64,000 nucleotides of DNA from Aureisphaera sp963669405 (lineage in GTDB: Bacteria > Bacteroidota > Bacteroidia > Flavobacteriales > Flavobacteriaceae): positions 1,984,001 to 2,048,000 of the forward strand of contig CAXXHF010000002.1 of NCBI GenBank assembly GCA_963669405.2, given 5' to 3'. Below, one piece after another: positions 53,932 to 62,181 of the stretch. Numbering within the stretch: position 1 is the first letter of the stretch; every line of letters begins with the position of its first letter. The notes under the pieces were generated by a model. That model had not been told where the DNA came from. It saw only the letters and a program-made list of their open reading frames with translations, and did not search any database. The position numbers were made by a program, and so were the translations under genes.

Positions 53932-54951
53932 ATGATAGATAAGATAAAAGAACATTTGCAAGAAGTTGAGATTTTCTCAGCAAAGACCAAGGAAGACGTT
54001 GAAAATTTCCGAATCAAGTATTTAGGAAAAAAAGGACTTCTTAATGAATTCTTTGCCGAGTTTAAAAATGTAGCAAATGATCAGAAAAAAGAATTTGGTC
54101 AAACGGTAAATGCTCTTAAAAAAGCAGCAGAGGAAAAAGTAAATTCCTTGAAAGATCTATTAGAAGGTGAAGAGGAAAGCGCTGGTATTTATGGAGACCT
54201 TTCCCGCCCAGGAGAACCTATTACTTTGGGTTCCAGACATCCCATATCTATAGTTAAGAACAAAATTACCGATATATTTTCAAGGATAGGGTTCAACGTA
54301 TCTGAAGGACCCGAAATTGAGGATGATTGGCATAATTTTACAGCGCTTAATCTACCAGAATATCATCCTGCCCGTGATATGCAGGACACTTTCTTTATCC
54401 AGACAAATCCAGATATTTTGTTGCGTACGCACACCTCTTCGGTGCAAGTACGCTACATGGAAAACAATAAACCACCTATTCGTACCATTTCACCAGGAAG
54501 GGTATATAGAAATGAAGCTATTTCTGCCAGGTCCCATTGCTTTTTCCATCAAGTAGAGGGATTGTATGTAGATAAGGGGGTAAGCTTTGCCGATTTAAAG
54601 CAGACCCTTCAATATTTCACTACAGAAATGTTCGGAAAATCGAAAATCCGTTTACGACCTTCTTATTTCCCCTTTACAGAACCAAGTGCAGAAGTAGATG
54701 TGTATTGGGGACTAGAAACCGAAACCGACTATAAAATGACCAAGGGAACAGGTTGGCTGGAAATCATGGGTTGTGGAATGGTAGATCCCAATGTGTTGGA
54801 AAATTGTGGAATTGACTCTAGTGAGTATTCCGGTTTTGCCTTTGGAATGGGGATTGATCGTATTGCGCTATTGCTGCATCAAATCCCAGATATTCGTATG
54901 TTCAGTGAAAATGACATTCGCTTCTTGGAACAATTCAAAAGTACATTGTAA
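53932..54951 (+). CDS. pheS: Phenylalanine--tRNA ligase alpha subunit
   Basis: The 339-residue class II synthetase subunit has an N-terminal coiled-coil region that binds tRNA (EDVENFRIKYLGKKGLLNEF). Its catalytic core has motif 2 (VYRNEAISARSHCFFHQVEG) and motif 3 (GFAFGMGIDRIALLLHQI). It charges tRNA-Phe together with PheT, which is not in this window, so the two genes are unlinked here as in other Bacteroidota. Confidence 0.97.
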   Translation: MIDKIKEHLQEVEIFSAKTKEDVENFRIKYLGKKGLLNEFFAEFKNVANDQKKEFGQTVNALKKAAEEKVNSLKDLLEGEEESAGIYGDLSRPGEPITLGSRHPISIVKNKITDIFSRIGFNVSEGPEIEDDWHNFTALNLPEYHPARDMQDTFFIQTNPDILLRTHTSSVQVRYMENNKPPIRTISPGRVYRNEAISARSHCFFHQVEGLYVDKGVSFADLKQTLQYFTTEMFGKSKIRLRPSYFPFTEPSAEVDVYWGLETETDYKMTKGTGWLEIMGCGMVDPNVLENCGIDSSEYSGFAFGMGIDRIALLLHQIPDIRMFSENDIRFLEQFKSTL

Positions 54952-54977
54952 CACCCACCATTAGATTTTTTGTATTT

Positions 54978-55373
54978 ATGAGAAAGGACATTAAAATCCC
55001 AGTGGTTAAGGATGTATACGTAGCTGCCGTTAAGGAATTCAATGAAGATTTTAATACCTACGACTGGAATGCCTACATTATTAATGATGGGCAGGAACCT
55101 CTTGAAACAGTTTTAATTGTTTCTCAAGGATATGACAATAAGCAGATGACTGCACCAATGAGGCATTCATTAAAATTACTGCCAGTAAGAAGTTATGCTA
55201 AGATTGAATTTTTGGAGGAAAGTATTTTCAAATTAGACAATTTTTTTAGTGTTACTTTCTTTATAGGAAATGTCCTGTATGATAAGCGATATGAACTTCC
55301 AGCTCACTCCATTTTAGATGATAATACAGTGCCATTGCCTGTGATGAATAAAAAAGGCGTGATTGCGAGATAG
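54978..55373 (+). CDS. Small soluble protein, unknown
   Basis: The 131-residue protein has mixed strands: MRKDIKIPVVKDVYVAAVKE, WNAYIINDGQEPLETVLIVS, then KLLPVRSYAKIEFLE. There is no signal peptide and no catalytic motif I can name. It lies 26 bases after pheS in the same direction and ends at a strong terminator, so it is probably read with pheS. Confidence 0.8.
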   Translation: MRKDIKIPVVKDVYVAAVKEFNEDFNTYDWNAYIINDGQEPLETVLIVSQGYDNKQMTAPMRHSLKLLPVRSYAKIEFLEESIFKLDNFFSVTFFIGNVLYDKRYELPAHSILDDNTVPLPVMNKKGVIAR

Positions 55374-55392
55374 TCTAATTTATATAGAAAAC

Positions 55393-55424
55393 AAAAAGGC
55401 CCAACAAACTGTTGGGCCTTTTTT
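55393..55424 (+). terminator. Strong intrinsic terminator after the pheS unit
   Basis: AAAAAGGCCCAAC (55393-55405) pairs with GTTGGGCCTTTTT (55411-55423) around the five-base loop AAACT. The A and T tracts make it bidirectional, serving also the T9SS gene on the minus strand that ends at 55428. Confidence 0.92.
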
Positions 55425-55427
55425 GAA

Positions 55428-56462
55428 TTAGTACTTTACTACTTTTTTGGAGAAGGAAGTGTTTTCTATCTGAAAACGGATGAAGTAAATGCCTGAAGGT
55501 AATCCTGAAATGTCCAATACATTGTTATCTACCTCAGATTCCATGACAGCCTTACCCAATACATTGAGCACTTGTGCAGAGGTTCCGTTTAATGAAAGTC
55601 CTGAAAATGTAAGAGCTCCATGGGTAGGGTTGGGGAAGATTGTGAGTAAATCACGTAAATGATCTTCCGTAGATAGGTCGCAATTGGTGTCTACACCACA
55701 TTCCACATCTGTCAAGGTTGGAATTTCTGAAGAAAACTGAGGCATATCATTAGTGCCACCAGAACCATTACGAGAGCCATGGAAACCACTAGGGCTACAA
55801 TCTTGAACATCGCAAACGGTGTCACTAGAATCAAATTTATAATAGCCTATTAGGTTGGGTTCATTACCCGAAAGCTCGGTAAGATAATTATCAGCAATTT
55901 CAGTTTCGGTACGGGTAGTATTCCAAATACGAACATCATCAATGTTTCCAAGAAAGTGTTCTCCAGGAACTCCGTTGCCTGCATAGTTCCCAATATGTGT
56001 GTGAGATGCTGTCTGTATATTAGATACAGTACCACCTCCGCTAGAAGTAAAAGGTTCTGGCGAGCCATCTACATATAAAAGTAAAGTGTCTACACCATCA
56101 AAAGTCATGGCAACGTGATGCCAGTTATTATCGAAAAGAAAATCAGAAGCACCAGTAACAAAGATGTAATCATCAAAGAATGTAGTAGAAATATAGCCAC
56201 TTAAACGACCAGCTGTTGTAATCTGTAATCCCCAACCTCTAAAGGTGCTTTCTTCAATACCCAACTTTGAAACAATTTGTTTCAATCCAGGAGCATCAAA
56301 TTTAACCCAGGCTTCTACGGAGAAAGTGTCCGTTACTTCAAACGCGTAATTATTTCCTAGATCGACGTAATCATCCATCCCATCAAAATTCAAAGATTGG
56401 TTTTGCCCACGCATGGCAATTGAGAAACCAATCATCAATAAAAGGAGTATAAAGTTTTTCAT
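55428..56462 (-). CDS. LamG-like secreted protein with T9SS sorting domain
   Basis: The 344-residue protein has a signal peptide (FSIAMRGQ), a concanavalin/LamG-like lectin domain (SLNFDGMDDYVDLGNNYAFE, WVKFDAPGLKQIVSK, NNWHHVAMTFDGVDTLLLYV, FLGNIDDVRIWNTTRTETE) up to about residue 200, and a linker. The C-terminal Por secretion domain follows (LLTIFPNPTHGALTFSGLSL to the end with KKVVKY). LamG domains bind sugars or other ligands. The protein should be exported by the type IX system and attached to the cell surface or released. It converges on the unit before it and is followed upstream by the large secreted protein. Confidence 0.92.
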   Translation of the reverse strand: MKNFILLLLMIGFSIAMRGQNQSLNFDGMDDYVDLGNNYAFEVTDTFSVEAWVKFDAPGLKQIVSKLGIEESTFRGWGLQITTAGRLSGYISTTFFDDYIFVTGASDFLFDNNWHHVAMTFDGVDTLLLYVDGSPEPFTSSGGGTVSNIQTASHTHIGNYAGNGVPGEHFLGNIDDVRIWNTTRTETEIADNYLTELSGNEPNLIGYYKFDSSDTVCDVQDCSPSGFHGSRNGSGGTNDMPQFSSEIPTLTDVECGVDTNCDLSTEDHLRDLLTIFPNPTHGALTFSGLSLNGTSAQVLNVLGKAVMESEVDNNVLDISGLPSGIYFIRFQIENTSFSKKVVKY

Positions 56463-56586
56463 AATAGTATTTTTTAAAGTGATTTATAGCTCTAAAGTCT
56501 ACTATATGAATACAATAGGCAATACTAAATGGATATCCGCTTTCATGTAATTCAGATTCGCTGGATATCATTGATAAAGCGCATAA

Positions 56587-56613
56587 AAAAACCCGCTCCA
56601 TGTGGAGCGGGTT
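56587..56613 (-). terminator. Terminator of the large T9SS protein gene
   Basis: AACCCGCTCCA (56590-56600) and TGGAGCGGGTT (56603-56613) form an 11-bp inverted repeat. Read on the minus strand, the stem is followed by a run of Ts (56584-56591). It lies 26 bases after the stop of the large gene and is itself GC-rich. Confidence 0.88.
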
Positions 56614-56638
56614 CCTTTCAGATATTATTTCTAAAGGG

Positions 56639-59600
56639 TTATTCCTTTACGAGCCTCTTCACTGTGGAAGCGTTCCCGCTTGTGATCTGTACCATGTACA
56701 CACCGCTTGCGAGTGCCGATACGTCGATGGCCTTCTCCTGCTGCATGTCGCCCAGTCCGATGGTCTGTACCAGCCTGCCGTTGGTGTCGTAGATGGCCGC
56801 CTTGTCCAGCGGGGTGCCGGAGGTGTTGGCCAGCGTCACCGCGCTGCTTGCTGGGTTCGGGTAGAGTGCGATCGCACTGTCCAGTGCGTTGTCGTCCAGC
56901 CCCAGTACGCTCTCCACGGTGAGCTCGAACTCACAGGTGGACACGTTGCCGTACTCGTCCTCCGCCGTAAGGGTCACCGTGTAGGTGCCGTCGGGGATCA
57001 GTGTGCCGGCAGCGGGGTCCTGGCTGGTGATCGTCACCGGGTCCGTACAGTTGTCGGTGGCCGTTGCCTCGCCGGTGGCGAAGTAGTCCGGCACCTCGTA
57101 GAAGAGGTTCCCCGGCCCCGGGTCAACCGTCTGGTCGGCCGGGCAGGTGATCTCGGGCCCAAGCTCGTCCACCACGGTGATCTGCGATGTGCAGGAGGCG
57201 ATGTTCCCGCTGGCGTCCGAAGCGAACACCGTCGCGGTGATGGTCGTGCCCACGTCGTCGCAGGTGACCTCGGTCACGTCCACTGCCAATACCGTGATGC
57301 CGCAGGCATCGAAGGACAGCGGCCCCCCGGGTATCTCCACGAAGAACGCGTCCCCGTCGCTGTTGTCGAGGGTAAGGGTCCAGTTGGCCGTGTCGAACTG
57401 CCCCTCGAATCCGGGTGCGAAGTTGCTCACGACCGTCGTGGCGGCACCGAAGTTGCCGTCCTCGGACTGTGCGCGGAAACCGAACACGTCACCGGCCACG
57501 AGCGGTACGCTGGCGCTTCCGCTCTGGTTGTTGGCGCCGTTCTCGTCGGTCAGCTCGGTGAAGGTCCCGTTGACGGTGTACCCGAAGCGGTCCCATGCCG
57601 GGCCGTCGTCGGTGGAGTACTCCCAGTCGAAGGAAACGGTCTCGTCGGCCGTCACGTCCACGGTGAAGTCCGTGAAGCCCTCGGCCCCGGAACCGTTGTT
57701 GCTGCTGATGGCGATCACCTCGTAGGTGCTCGGCATGTTGGCAAGCAGTATCTCAGGGTCGATCTCCGTGGTGCCGTCGGGGCCCACCCCGATGGTCACG
57801 TCCTGGCACACCAGTATCGGTGCCGTCACGTCCAGCACCTCCACGGTCGCCGTACAGGTCGCCGTGTTCCCGCTGTCGTCGGTCACCGTAACCTCTATGG
57901 TGTTGAGCCCAAGGTGGGAGCAATCGAAATCGATCGTGGTCGCCGGGGTTTCCGCGCTAAGGCTCACGTTGTCAAGTGCGAACTTGGCGGGCCCGGAGAA
58001 GTCATCGGGCATGTTCTGCCAGTAGGCGATGCGGATGTCCTGCCCGGCATATGCCGAGAGGTCAGCCGTCTGGCTCACCCACACGTTGTCGCTTTCCAGT
58101 TCACCGGCCGTCGCGGTAATCTGCACCAAGACCTCCAACACGTTGTCGCTCAGGTCGCGTACCTGCACCTCGTAGATCCTGTCCTGGCAGCCCGTGCAGA
58201 AACTGGCCAGGTCGTAGTCGATGTTCTCGTCCCAGGTAAGGGTCGCACCCACGATCCCCGGGGGGACGGATACGTCCTGGTAGAGGACCGCTTCCCCTGC
58301 TTCCCCGTCGAAACCGTTGCCGGCAAGCCAGCCACCGTCGGTCGGGAGTGCGGGGTCGAAGAACCCGGCACCGTCGTTGAACTCGTACGCACCCCACGGA
58401 AGGAACGGGTTCGGGTTGTCGATGGCAGTCCAGTCGCTCAGGTCCATGGTCTCGAAACTACCGTTCACGATCAGCTCGGTGGTATCCGTACCACCCGTTA
58501 CCGTGTAACCGCAGGCCTCGTTGACACTGTCTACTAGGTTACTGGCATCAATGCTTGCCATTCCATTGGCATCTAATTCTACTTGAAGAACGGATGAAGA
58601 AGGAGCAATAAAGGTTTGTCCAGCATTAATATCTCCAGGAGAGGAAGCTGTAGGGGCATTCCATCCAAAATCTCCGCTACTGGAACCTGTCCCCGTTACT
58701 TGTAAGGATTCACCAATAGCAGTTCCGCCATTTTCTTCCACTCCAATATCGGTAGAGGTCATACCCGCAGCAATTCCGTCTGTAGCAGTAAAGCTTCCTT
58801 CGTAACTTAAGAATTGGATGATTGTACTGCCATTTGCCAATACAATTCCGTCAGGTGATCCGTTTTGAATTGGTGCAATAGGAAAGTTAACGGCTCCATA
58901 TCCATTTCCTTCATCATCAATAGTTCCAGATAATGTAATGGTATTGTATTCTGAACCTCCATTTCCGTTATATAGAACAATAGAATAGGTGCTTAAATCA
59001 GTTCCGGCTGGTCCAGCAATTTCAATAGCTTCATCTTGGTCAGAACCACCATTATCATAATGTAATTCGTTAATGAAAACAGGCTCTCCATTCATTTCGC
59101 CTAAGCAGAAAACCTCTGGAGCTGTTACGTCTTCTACAGTAACATTTACGTTACAAGAAGCGGTATTTCCACTATCATCCGTAACCGTAAGAACTACCCC
59201 AGTAACATTATATGCCATTAAACCAGATACTGGTGTTCCCAATCCTGTATTTCCTATAAGGGTGGCTGCTCCTGTGGTTACATCAATTGTATAGATATTT
59301 CCAGCTTCAGGACCTCCAGATACACCGCCGTACAGTAACCCATTTTCAGCAAATTCGATACTTCCCATTCCAGCAGGTAGGGCAGCAATTGCAGTAAATT
59401 CACCAGTAATAAGATTAATAGTTCCAAAATCTCCACCTCCTGGTGTTCCTCCGGTAGCTCCAAACATGATTCCGGAAGCTTCATCATAAGCCATTCCTCT
59501 CATAGTTGGTGCATTTATAAAGGGTCCTATAGGGGTAATTACTCCTGTATTGGGGTCTAAAGTTCCTAAACTACTGGTTGTTATAGATGCTGTATACCAA

Positions 59601-60865
59601 ACGCCTCCAACAACTTCAGCTCCCTGGATATCTCCAGCCCCAGGTGTAGTAGGAATGGCTCCTGTTAATTCTTCTCCTGTATTAGGATCGAAAAGGAATC
59701 CATAACCACAACCATCACGAGATTGCCCCCATGCAGTATTAGTGGATTCGTCATATATGATTTCACCTACTCCGTCAACAAAACAAGGAGCAAGTCCTGG
59801 TGTATTAAAGGAATTGCTAATCACAGTAGCTATCCCTGTATTAAGATCTATTGAGAAGTAGTTTCCTGCGATATCGGCACCATAAAGAATGTTGGCAGAA
59901 GGAACATTTCCAACATCACCACAATCTAGCGTAGTAATGTTTAGTGATAGGTTTACATTTCCACAATTATCACTACTTCCCCCATCTACTTCAGAAGGAT
60001 CTAGGGTATATTGTCCGTTAGCATCCAATTGCACGGTAATGTCTTGACATACTGCTATTGGGTCTTCGTTATCTTCAACTGTAATGATAAAGGAACAGGA
60101 AGTACTGTTTCCTGCTAAGTCGGTTGCTGTAAAAGTGATGGTGTTATCACCAACTGGGAACGCACTTCCGCTTGGAAGTCCACCAGTTTGAATAACAGTG
60201 TCTAAGTCACCATCTGTATCAGTAGCAATGGCGTCTGGAAAGGTTACTACGGTTTCACATAATCCAGGAGAGGCCGGGGTTACAATATCAACAGGGCAAG
60301 TAATCATAGGAGGATTTCCTGTTCCTGCAGAAAAGGTTTGTCCAGTATTGATAGATCCCGGAGATTCTGCAGCTGGGGCATTCCATGCAAAATCGGTGTA
60401 TACATTTCCAGTTCCTGTAAGTTGAAGGGATTCTCCAGCGGGTGTTGAACTGGTTTCAGAAACACCAATATCAGTAGAAGTAATTCCATTGGCAGGGCCG
60501 TTGGTAGCTGTGAAGCTTCCTTCGTAACTTAAGAATTGTACTAGAGCTGCTCCATCCACAAGGGCAATTCCATCTGGTGATCCATTCTGAATTCCAGAGA
60601 TGAGTTGGCTAATGGCTCCAAAACCGGCTCCTTCGTCATCTATGGTTCCACTAAGGGCTACGGTATTGTAAGTAGCACCGTTGTTTCCATTGTAAAGAAC
60701 AATGCTAAAAGTAGAAAGATCTGTTCCGGCAGGACCTGCAACTTCTACAAATTCTCCGGTGTCTGAACCGGAATTGTCATAATGAATTTCATTAATAAAT
60801 ACAGATTGTCCAAATACGAGGCAACTTGCAAATAATAATAAATAGGTTAAAGTAAATTTTTTCAT
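56639..60865 (-). CDS. Large T9SS-secreted protein, LTD/HYR domains, compositional chimera
   Basis: The 1408-residue protein has a signal peptide (FASCLVFGQ). It contains a lamin-tail-like domain (SVFINEIHYDNSGSDTGEF), HYR-type repeats (TITFTATDLAGNSTSCSF), and a beta-propeller-like block with repeated Gly/Asp turns (VITPIGPFINAPTMRGMAYD, YTIDVTTGAATLIGNTGLG). A second lamin-tail domain begins at PVFINELHYDNGG. A jelly-roll-like domain (FALDNVSLSAETP), more HYR repeats and a C-terminal T9SS sorting domain follow (IALYPNPASSAVTLANTSG to VKRLVKE). Codons are AT-rich until residue about 778 and strongly GC-rich after it. The frame is intact throughout, so the gene looks functional, probably as a surface adhesin or matrix protein. 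Confidence 0.9.
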   Translation of the reverse strand: MKKFTLTYLLLFASCLVFGQSVFINEIHYDNSGSDTGEFVEVAGPAGTDLSTFSIVLYNGNNGATYNTVALSGTIDDEGAGFGAISQLISGIQNGSPDGIALVDGAALVQFLSYEGSFTATNGPANGITSTDIGVSETSSTPAGESLQLTGTGNVYTDFAWNAPAAESPGSINTGQTFSAGTGNPPMITCPVDIVTPASPGLCETVVTFPDAIATDTDGDLDTVIQTGGLPSGSAFPVGDNTITFTATDLAGNSTSCSFIITVEDNEDPIAVCQDITVQLDANGQYTLDPSEVDGGSSDNCGNVNLSLNITTLDCGDVGNVPSANILYGADIAGNYFSIDLNTGIATVISNSFNTPGLAPCFVDGVGEIIYDESTNTAWGQSRDGCGYGFLFDPNTGEELTGAIPTTPGAGDIQGAEVVGGVWYTASITTSSLGTLDPNTGVITPIGPFINAPTMRGMAYDEASGIMFGATGGTPGGGDFGTINLITGEFTAIAALPAGMGSIEFAENGLLYGGVSGGPEAGNIYTIDVTTGAATLIGNTGLGTPVSGLMAYNVTGVVLTVTDDSGNTASCNVNVTVEDVTAPEVFCLGEMNGEPVFINELHYDNGGSDQDEAIEIAGPAGTDLSTYSIVLYNGNGGSEYNTITLSGTIDDEGNGYGAVNFPIAPIQNGSPDGIVLANGSTIIQFLSYEGSFTATDGIAAGMTSTDIGVEENGGTAIGESLQVTGTGSSSGDFGWNAPTASSPGDINAGQTFIAPSSSVLQVELDANGMASIDASNLVDSVNEACGYTVTGGTDTTELIVNGSFETMDLSDWTAIDNPNPFLPWGAYEFNDGAGFFDPALPTDGGWLAGNGFDGEAGEAVLYQDVSVPPGIVGATLTWDENIDYDLASFCTGCQDRIYEVQVRDLSDNVLEVLVQITATAGELESDNVWVSQTADLSAYAGQDIRIAYWQNMPDDFSGPAKFALDNVSLSAETPATTIDFDCSHLGLNTIEVTVTDDSGNTATCTATVEVLDVTAPILVCQDVTIGVGPDGTTEIDPEILLANMPSTYEVIAISSNNGSGAEGFTDFTVDVTADETVSFDWEYSTDDGPAWDRFGYTVNGTFTELTDENGANNQSGSASVPLVAGDVFGFRAQSEDGNFGAATTVVSNFAPGFEGQFDTANWTLTLDNSDGDAFFVEIPGGPLSFDACGITVLAVDVTEVTCDDVGTTITATVFASDASGNIASCTSQITVVDELGPEITCPADQTVDPGPGNLFYEVPDYFATGEATATDNCTDPVTITSQDPAAGTLIPDGTYTVTLTAEDEYGNVSTCEFELTVESVLGLDDNALDSAIALYPNPASSAVTLANTSGTPLDKAAIYDTNGRLVQTIGLGDMQQEKAIDVSALASGVYMVQITSGNASTVKRLVKE
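56650..58530. other. GC-rich segment inside the large T9SS gene
   Basis: From about 56650 to about 58530 the DNA is unlike its surroundings. The 60-base line starting at 57121 has 41 G or C, while a line in the neighbouring gpsA (61441) has 19. The change is sharp within a few codons at the left of ACTGTCTACTAGG (near 58527-58539). Third codon positions are mostly G or C. It covers the last 45% of the gene, including the T9SS sorting domain. It looks like DNA from a higher-GC relative, joined at a conserved HYR motif. Confidence 0.9.
58600..59085 (-). repeat. Second copy of the LTD-like domain
   Basis: Codes for the second lamin-tail-like copy (FINELHYDNGG to INAGQTF). It matches the first copy at 60310-60805 in nearly every motif, including NGSPDGI, FLSYEGSFTAT and STDIGV, and shares a stretch of about 25 identical bases near 58790. 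This points to an internal duplication, both copies being in the AT-rich part. Confidence 0.85.
60310..60805 (-). repeat. First copy of the LTD-like domain
   Basis: Codes for residues about 21-185 of the large T9SS protein. It is a tandem-type relative of the copy at 58600-59085, with the HYR and propeller-like region placed between them. Confidence 0.85.
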
Positions 60866-60892
60866 GTAATTGTAGTTAGAAATACTATCCTA

Positions 60893-60900
60893 CAAAGATA
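60893..60900 (-). promoter_or_regulatory. -7 element of the large T9SS gene
   Basis: On the minus strand TATCTTTG is a perfect TAnnTTTG, 27 bases before the ATG at 60865. The -33 region is weak. Confidence 0.45.
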
Positions 60901-60937
60901 CTAGAATACAAAACGGGTTCGAAATCTTTTCAGATTA

Positions 60938-60962
60938 AATTAAGGTGAAGATTGCCTTAATT
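60938..60962. repeat. Inverted repeat between gpsA and the T9SS gene
   Basis: AATTAAGG (60938-60945) and CCTTAATT (60955-60962) are perfect 8-bp arms with nine bases between. No T-run follows on either strand, so an operator or weak hairpin is more likely than a terminator. Confidence 0.4.
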
Positions 60963-60984
60963 ATTATGATTAAGAATGAGTTTA

Positions 60985-61018
60985 ACGAAAATAAATTCAA
61001 ATTGACTAATTCAATTTG
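60985..61018 (-). terminator. Terminator overlapping the gpsA stop
   Basis: CAAATTGA (60998-61005) and TCAATTTG (61011-61018) form a perfect 8-bp stem with a five-base loop that contains the gpsA stop codon. On the minus strand it is followed by AATTTATTTT. The stem is AT-rich, so it may be weak. Confidence 0.5.
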
Positions 61019-62010
61019 TCCGTTAACTTTTTAAAGATTTTTTTAGGGTTTTTCCCTTCGTACAAAATACCATAAACGGCATTAATAATAGGGGTCTTTG
61101 CTTTTTTCTTTTCTTTGGCTTGATTTAGTTCGTAAGCACTTTTAGTGGCATAATATCCTTCGGCAACCATGTTCATTTCCATCATAGCGCTTTTTACCGT
61201 ATATCCTTTCCCAATCATGTTTCCAAACATTCTGTTTCTACTAAAGGTAGAATAGCCAGTTACTAGAAGATCCCCAAGATAGGCAGACCCATTAATGTCC
61301 CTTTTCATTTTATGAACCTTCTTTACGTATCGCTTCATTTCCCTAATGGCATTACTCATAAGTACGCTCTGAAAATTATCACCATATCCCAATCCGTGGG
61401 CAATCCCTGCGGCCAAGGCATAGATGTTTTTTAGCATGGCTGCATATTCGGTACCGATAATATCATCACTGGTAGTACATTTTATGTAACTACAAGATAA
61501 ATTGTCCGCTATTATTTTTGCCTTTTTGGAATCTGCACAGGCAATGGTTAGGTAAGAAAGGCGCTCTAATGCAACCTCTTCTGCATGACAAGGTCCAGTA
61601 ATAACACCAATATCCTTAAATGGGATATTGTAATGGGTATAAAAATGATCACCTACAATAAGGCTACTTTCTGGGACGATTCCTTTAATAGCTGAGAAAA
61701 TGACCTTTCCCTTTAAAGAGACATTCAGTTTTGCCAATTCTTTTTCTACAAATGCTGATGGAATTGCGAAAATGAGATAGTCTGCATAGCCTACCAATTC
61801 ATTGATGTCACTGCTCAATTTCAATTTGTTAGTGTCAAACTCAACCGAACTTAAATAATTGGGGTTGTGGTATTGAGATTTTATGTGTTCTAATGCCTGT
61901 TCATTGCGCATATACCAACCTATTTCATCTAAGTTTTCGCAGAGCATTTTAACAATGGCGGTAGCCCAACTACCCCCTCCGAAGACAGCAAATTTTGTTT
62001 TCTGAGCCAT
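61006..62010 (-). CDS. gpsA: Glycerol-3-phosphate dehydrogenase (NAD(P)+)
   Basis: The 334-residue protein has an N-terminal NAD(P) site, VFGGGSWATAIVKML (8-22). FSAIKGIVPES and ITGPCHAEEVALERLSYLTI are typical of GpsA, as are the catalytic Lys region EYAAMLKNIYALAAGIAHGL and DLLVTGYSTFSRNRMFG. It reduces dihydroxyacetone phosphate to glycerol 3-phosphate for phospholipid synthesis. It is a single gene with a probable promoter in the 171-base gap shared with the divergent lipoprotein gene. Confidence 0.96.
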   Translation of the reverse strand: MAQKTKFAVFGGGSWATAIVKMLCENLDEIGWYMRNEQALEHIKSQYHNPNYLSSVEFDTNKLKLSSDINELVGYADYLIFAIPSAFVEKELAKLNVSLKGKVIFSAIKGIVPESSLIVGDHFYTHYNIPFKDIGVITGPCHAEEVALERLSYLTIACADSKKAKIIADNLSCSYIKCTTSDDIIGTEYAAMLKNIYALAAGIAHGLGYGDNFQSVLMSNAIREMKRYVKKVHKMKRDINGSAYLGDLLVTGYSTFSRNRMFGNMIGKGYTVKSAMMEMNMVAEGYYATKSAYELNQAKEKKKAKTPIINAVYGILYEGKNPKKIFKKLTDKLN

Positions 62011-62132
62011 GTAGATTTTTCTGAAACGTAAAAGTACATAATTCTCCTCGGGTTGGCTATGGCTTAAGGGGTTTGAAAAATATTCTTTATAAAATTCACA
62101 TTTAAATATCTGATAATCAACATATTAAAAAC

Positions 62133-62148
62133 TTGGCACGTTTTTAGA
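62133..62148 (+). promoter_or_regulatory. Sigma-54-like promoter
   Basis: TTGGCACG at 62133-62140 is a perfect -24 element of sigma-54 type. The -12 position reads TAGA (62145-62148), against the usual TTGC, with correct spacing between the GG and GA pairs. The expected transcript start would be about 22 bases before the ATG at 62182. The -12 deviation keeps this tentative. Confidence 0.45.
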
Positions 62149-62181
62149 TTTCCAATTACCGAACCTTAAAATCCAGATGTT

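Noticed and set aside
56524..56580. Direct repeat of TGGATATC in the gap before the T9SS genes
   Set aside because: Only two 8-base copies, no fixed geometry to a promoter, and the motif is common in AT-rich DNA.
56600..58537. Long open frame of 645 codons on the plus strand
   Set aside because: It is opposite the GC-rich part of the secreted-protein gene, where stop codons are rare in every frame. Its translation is rich in Gly, Val, Arg and His with no domain, and the minus-strand frame has recognisable domains.
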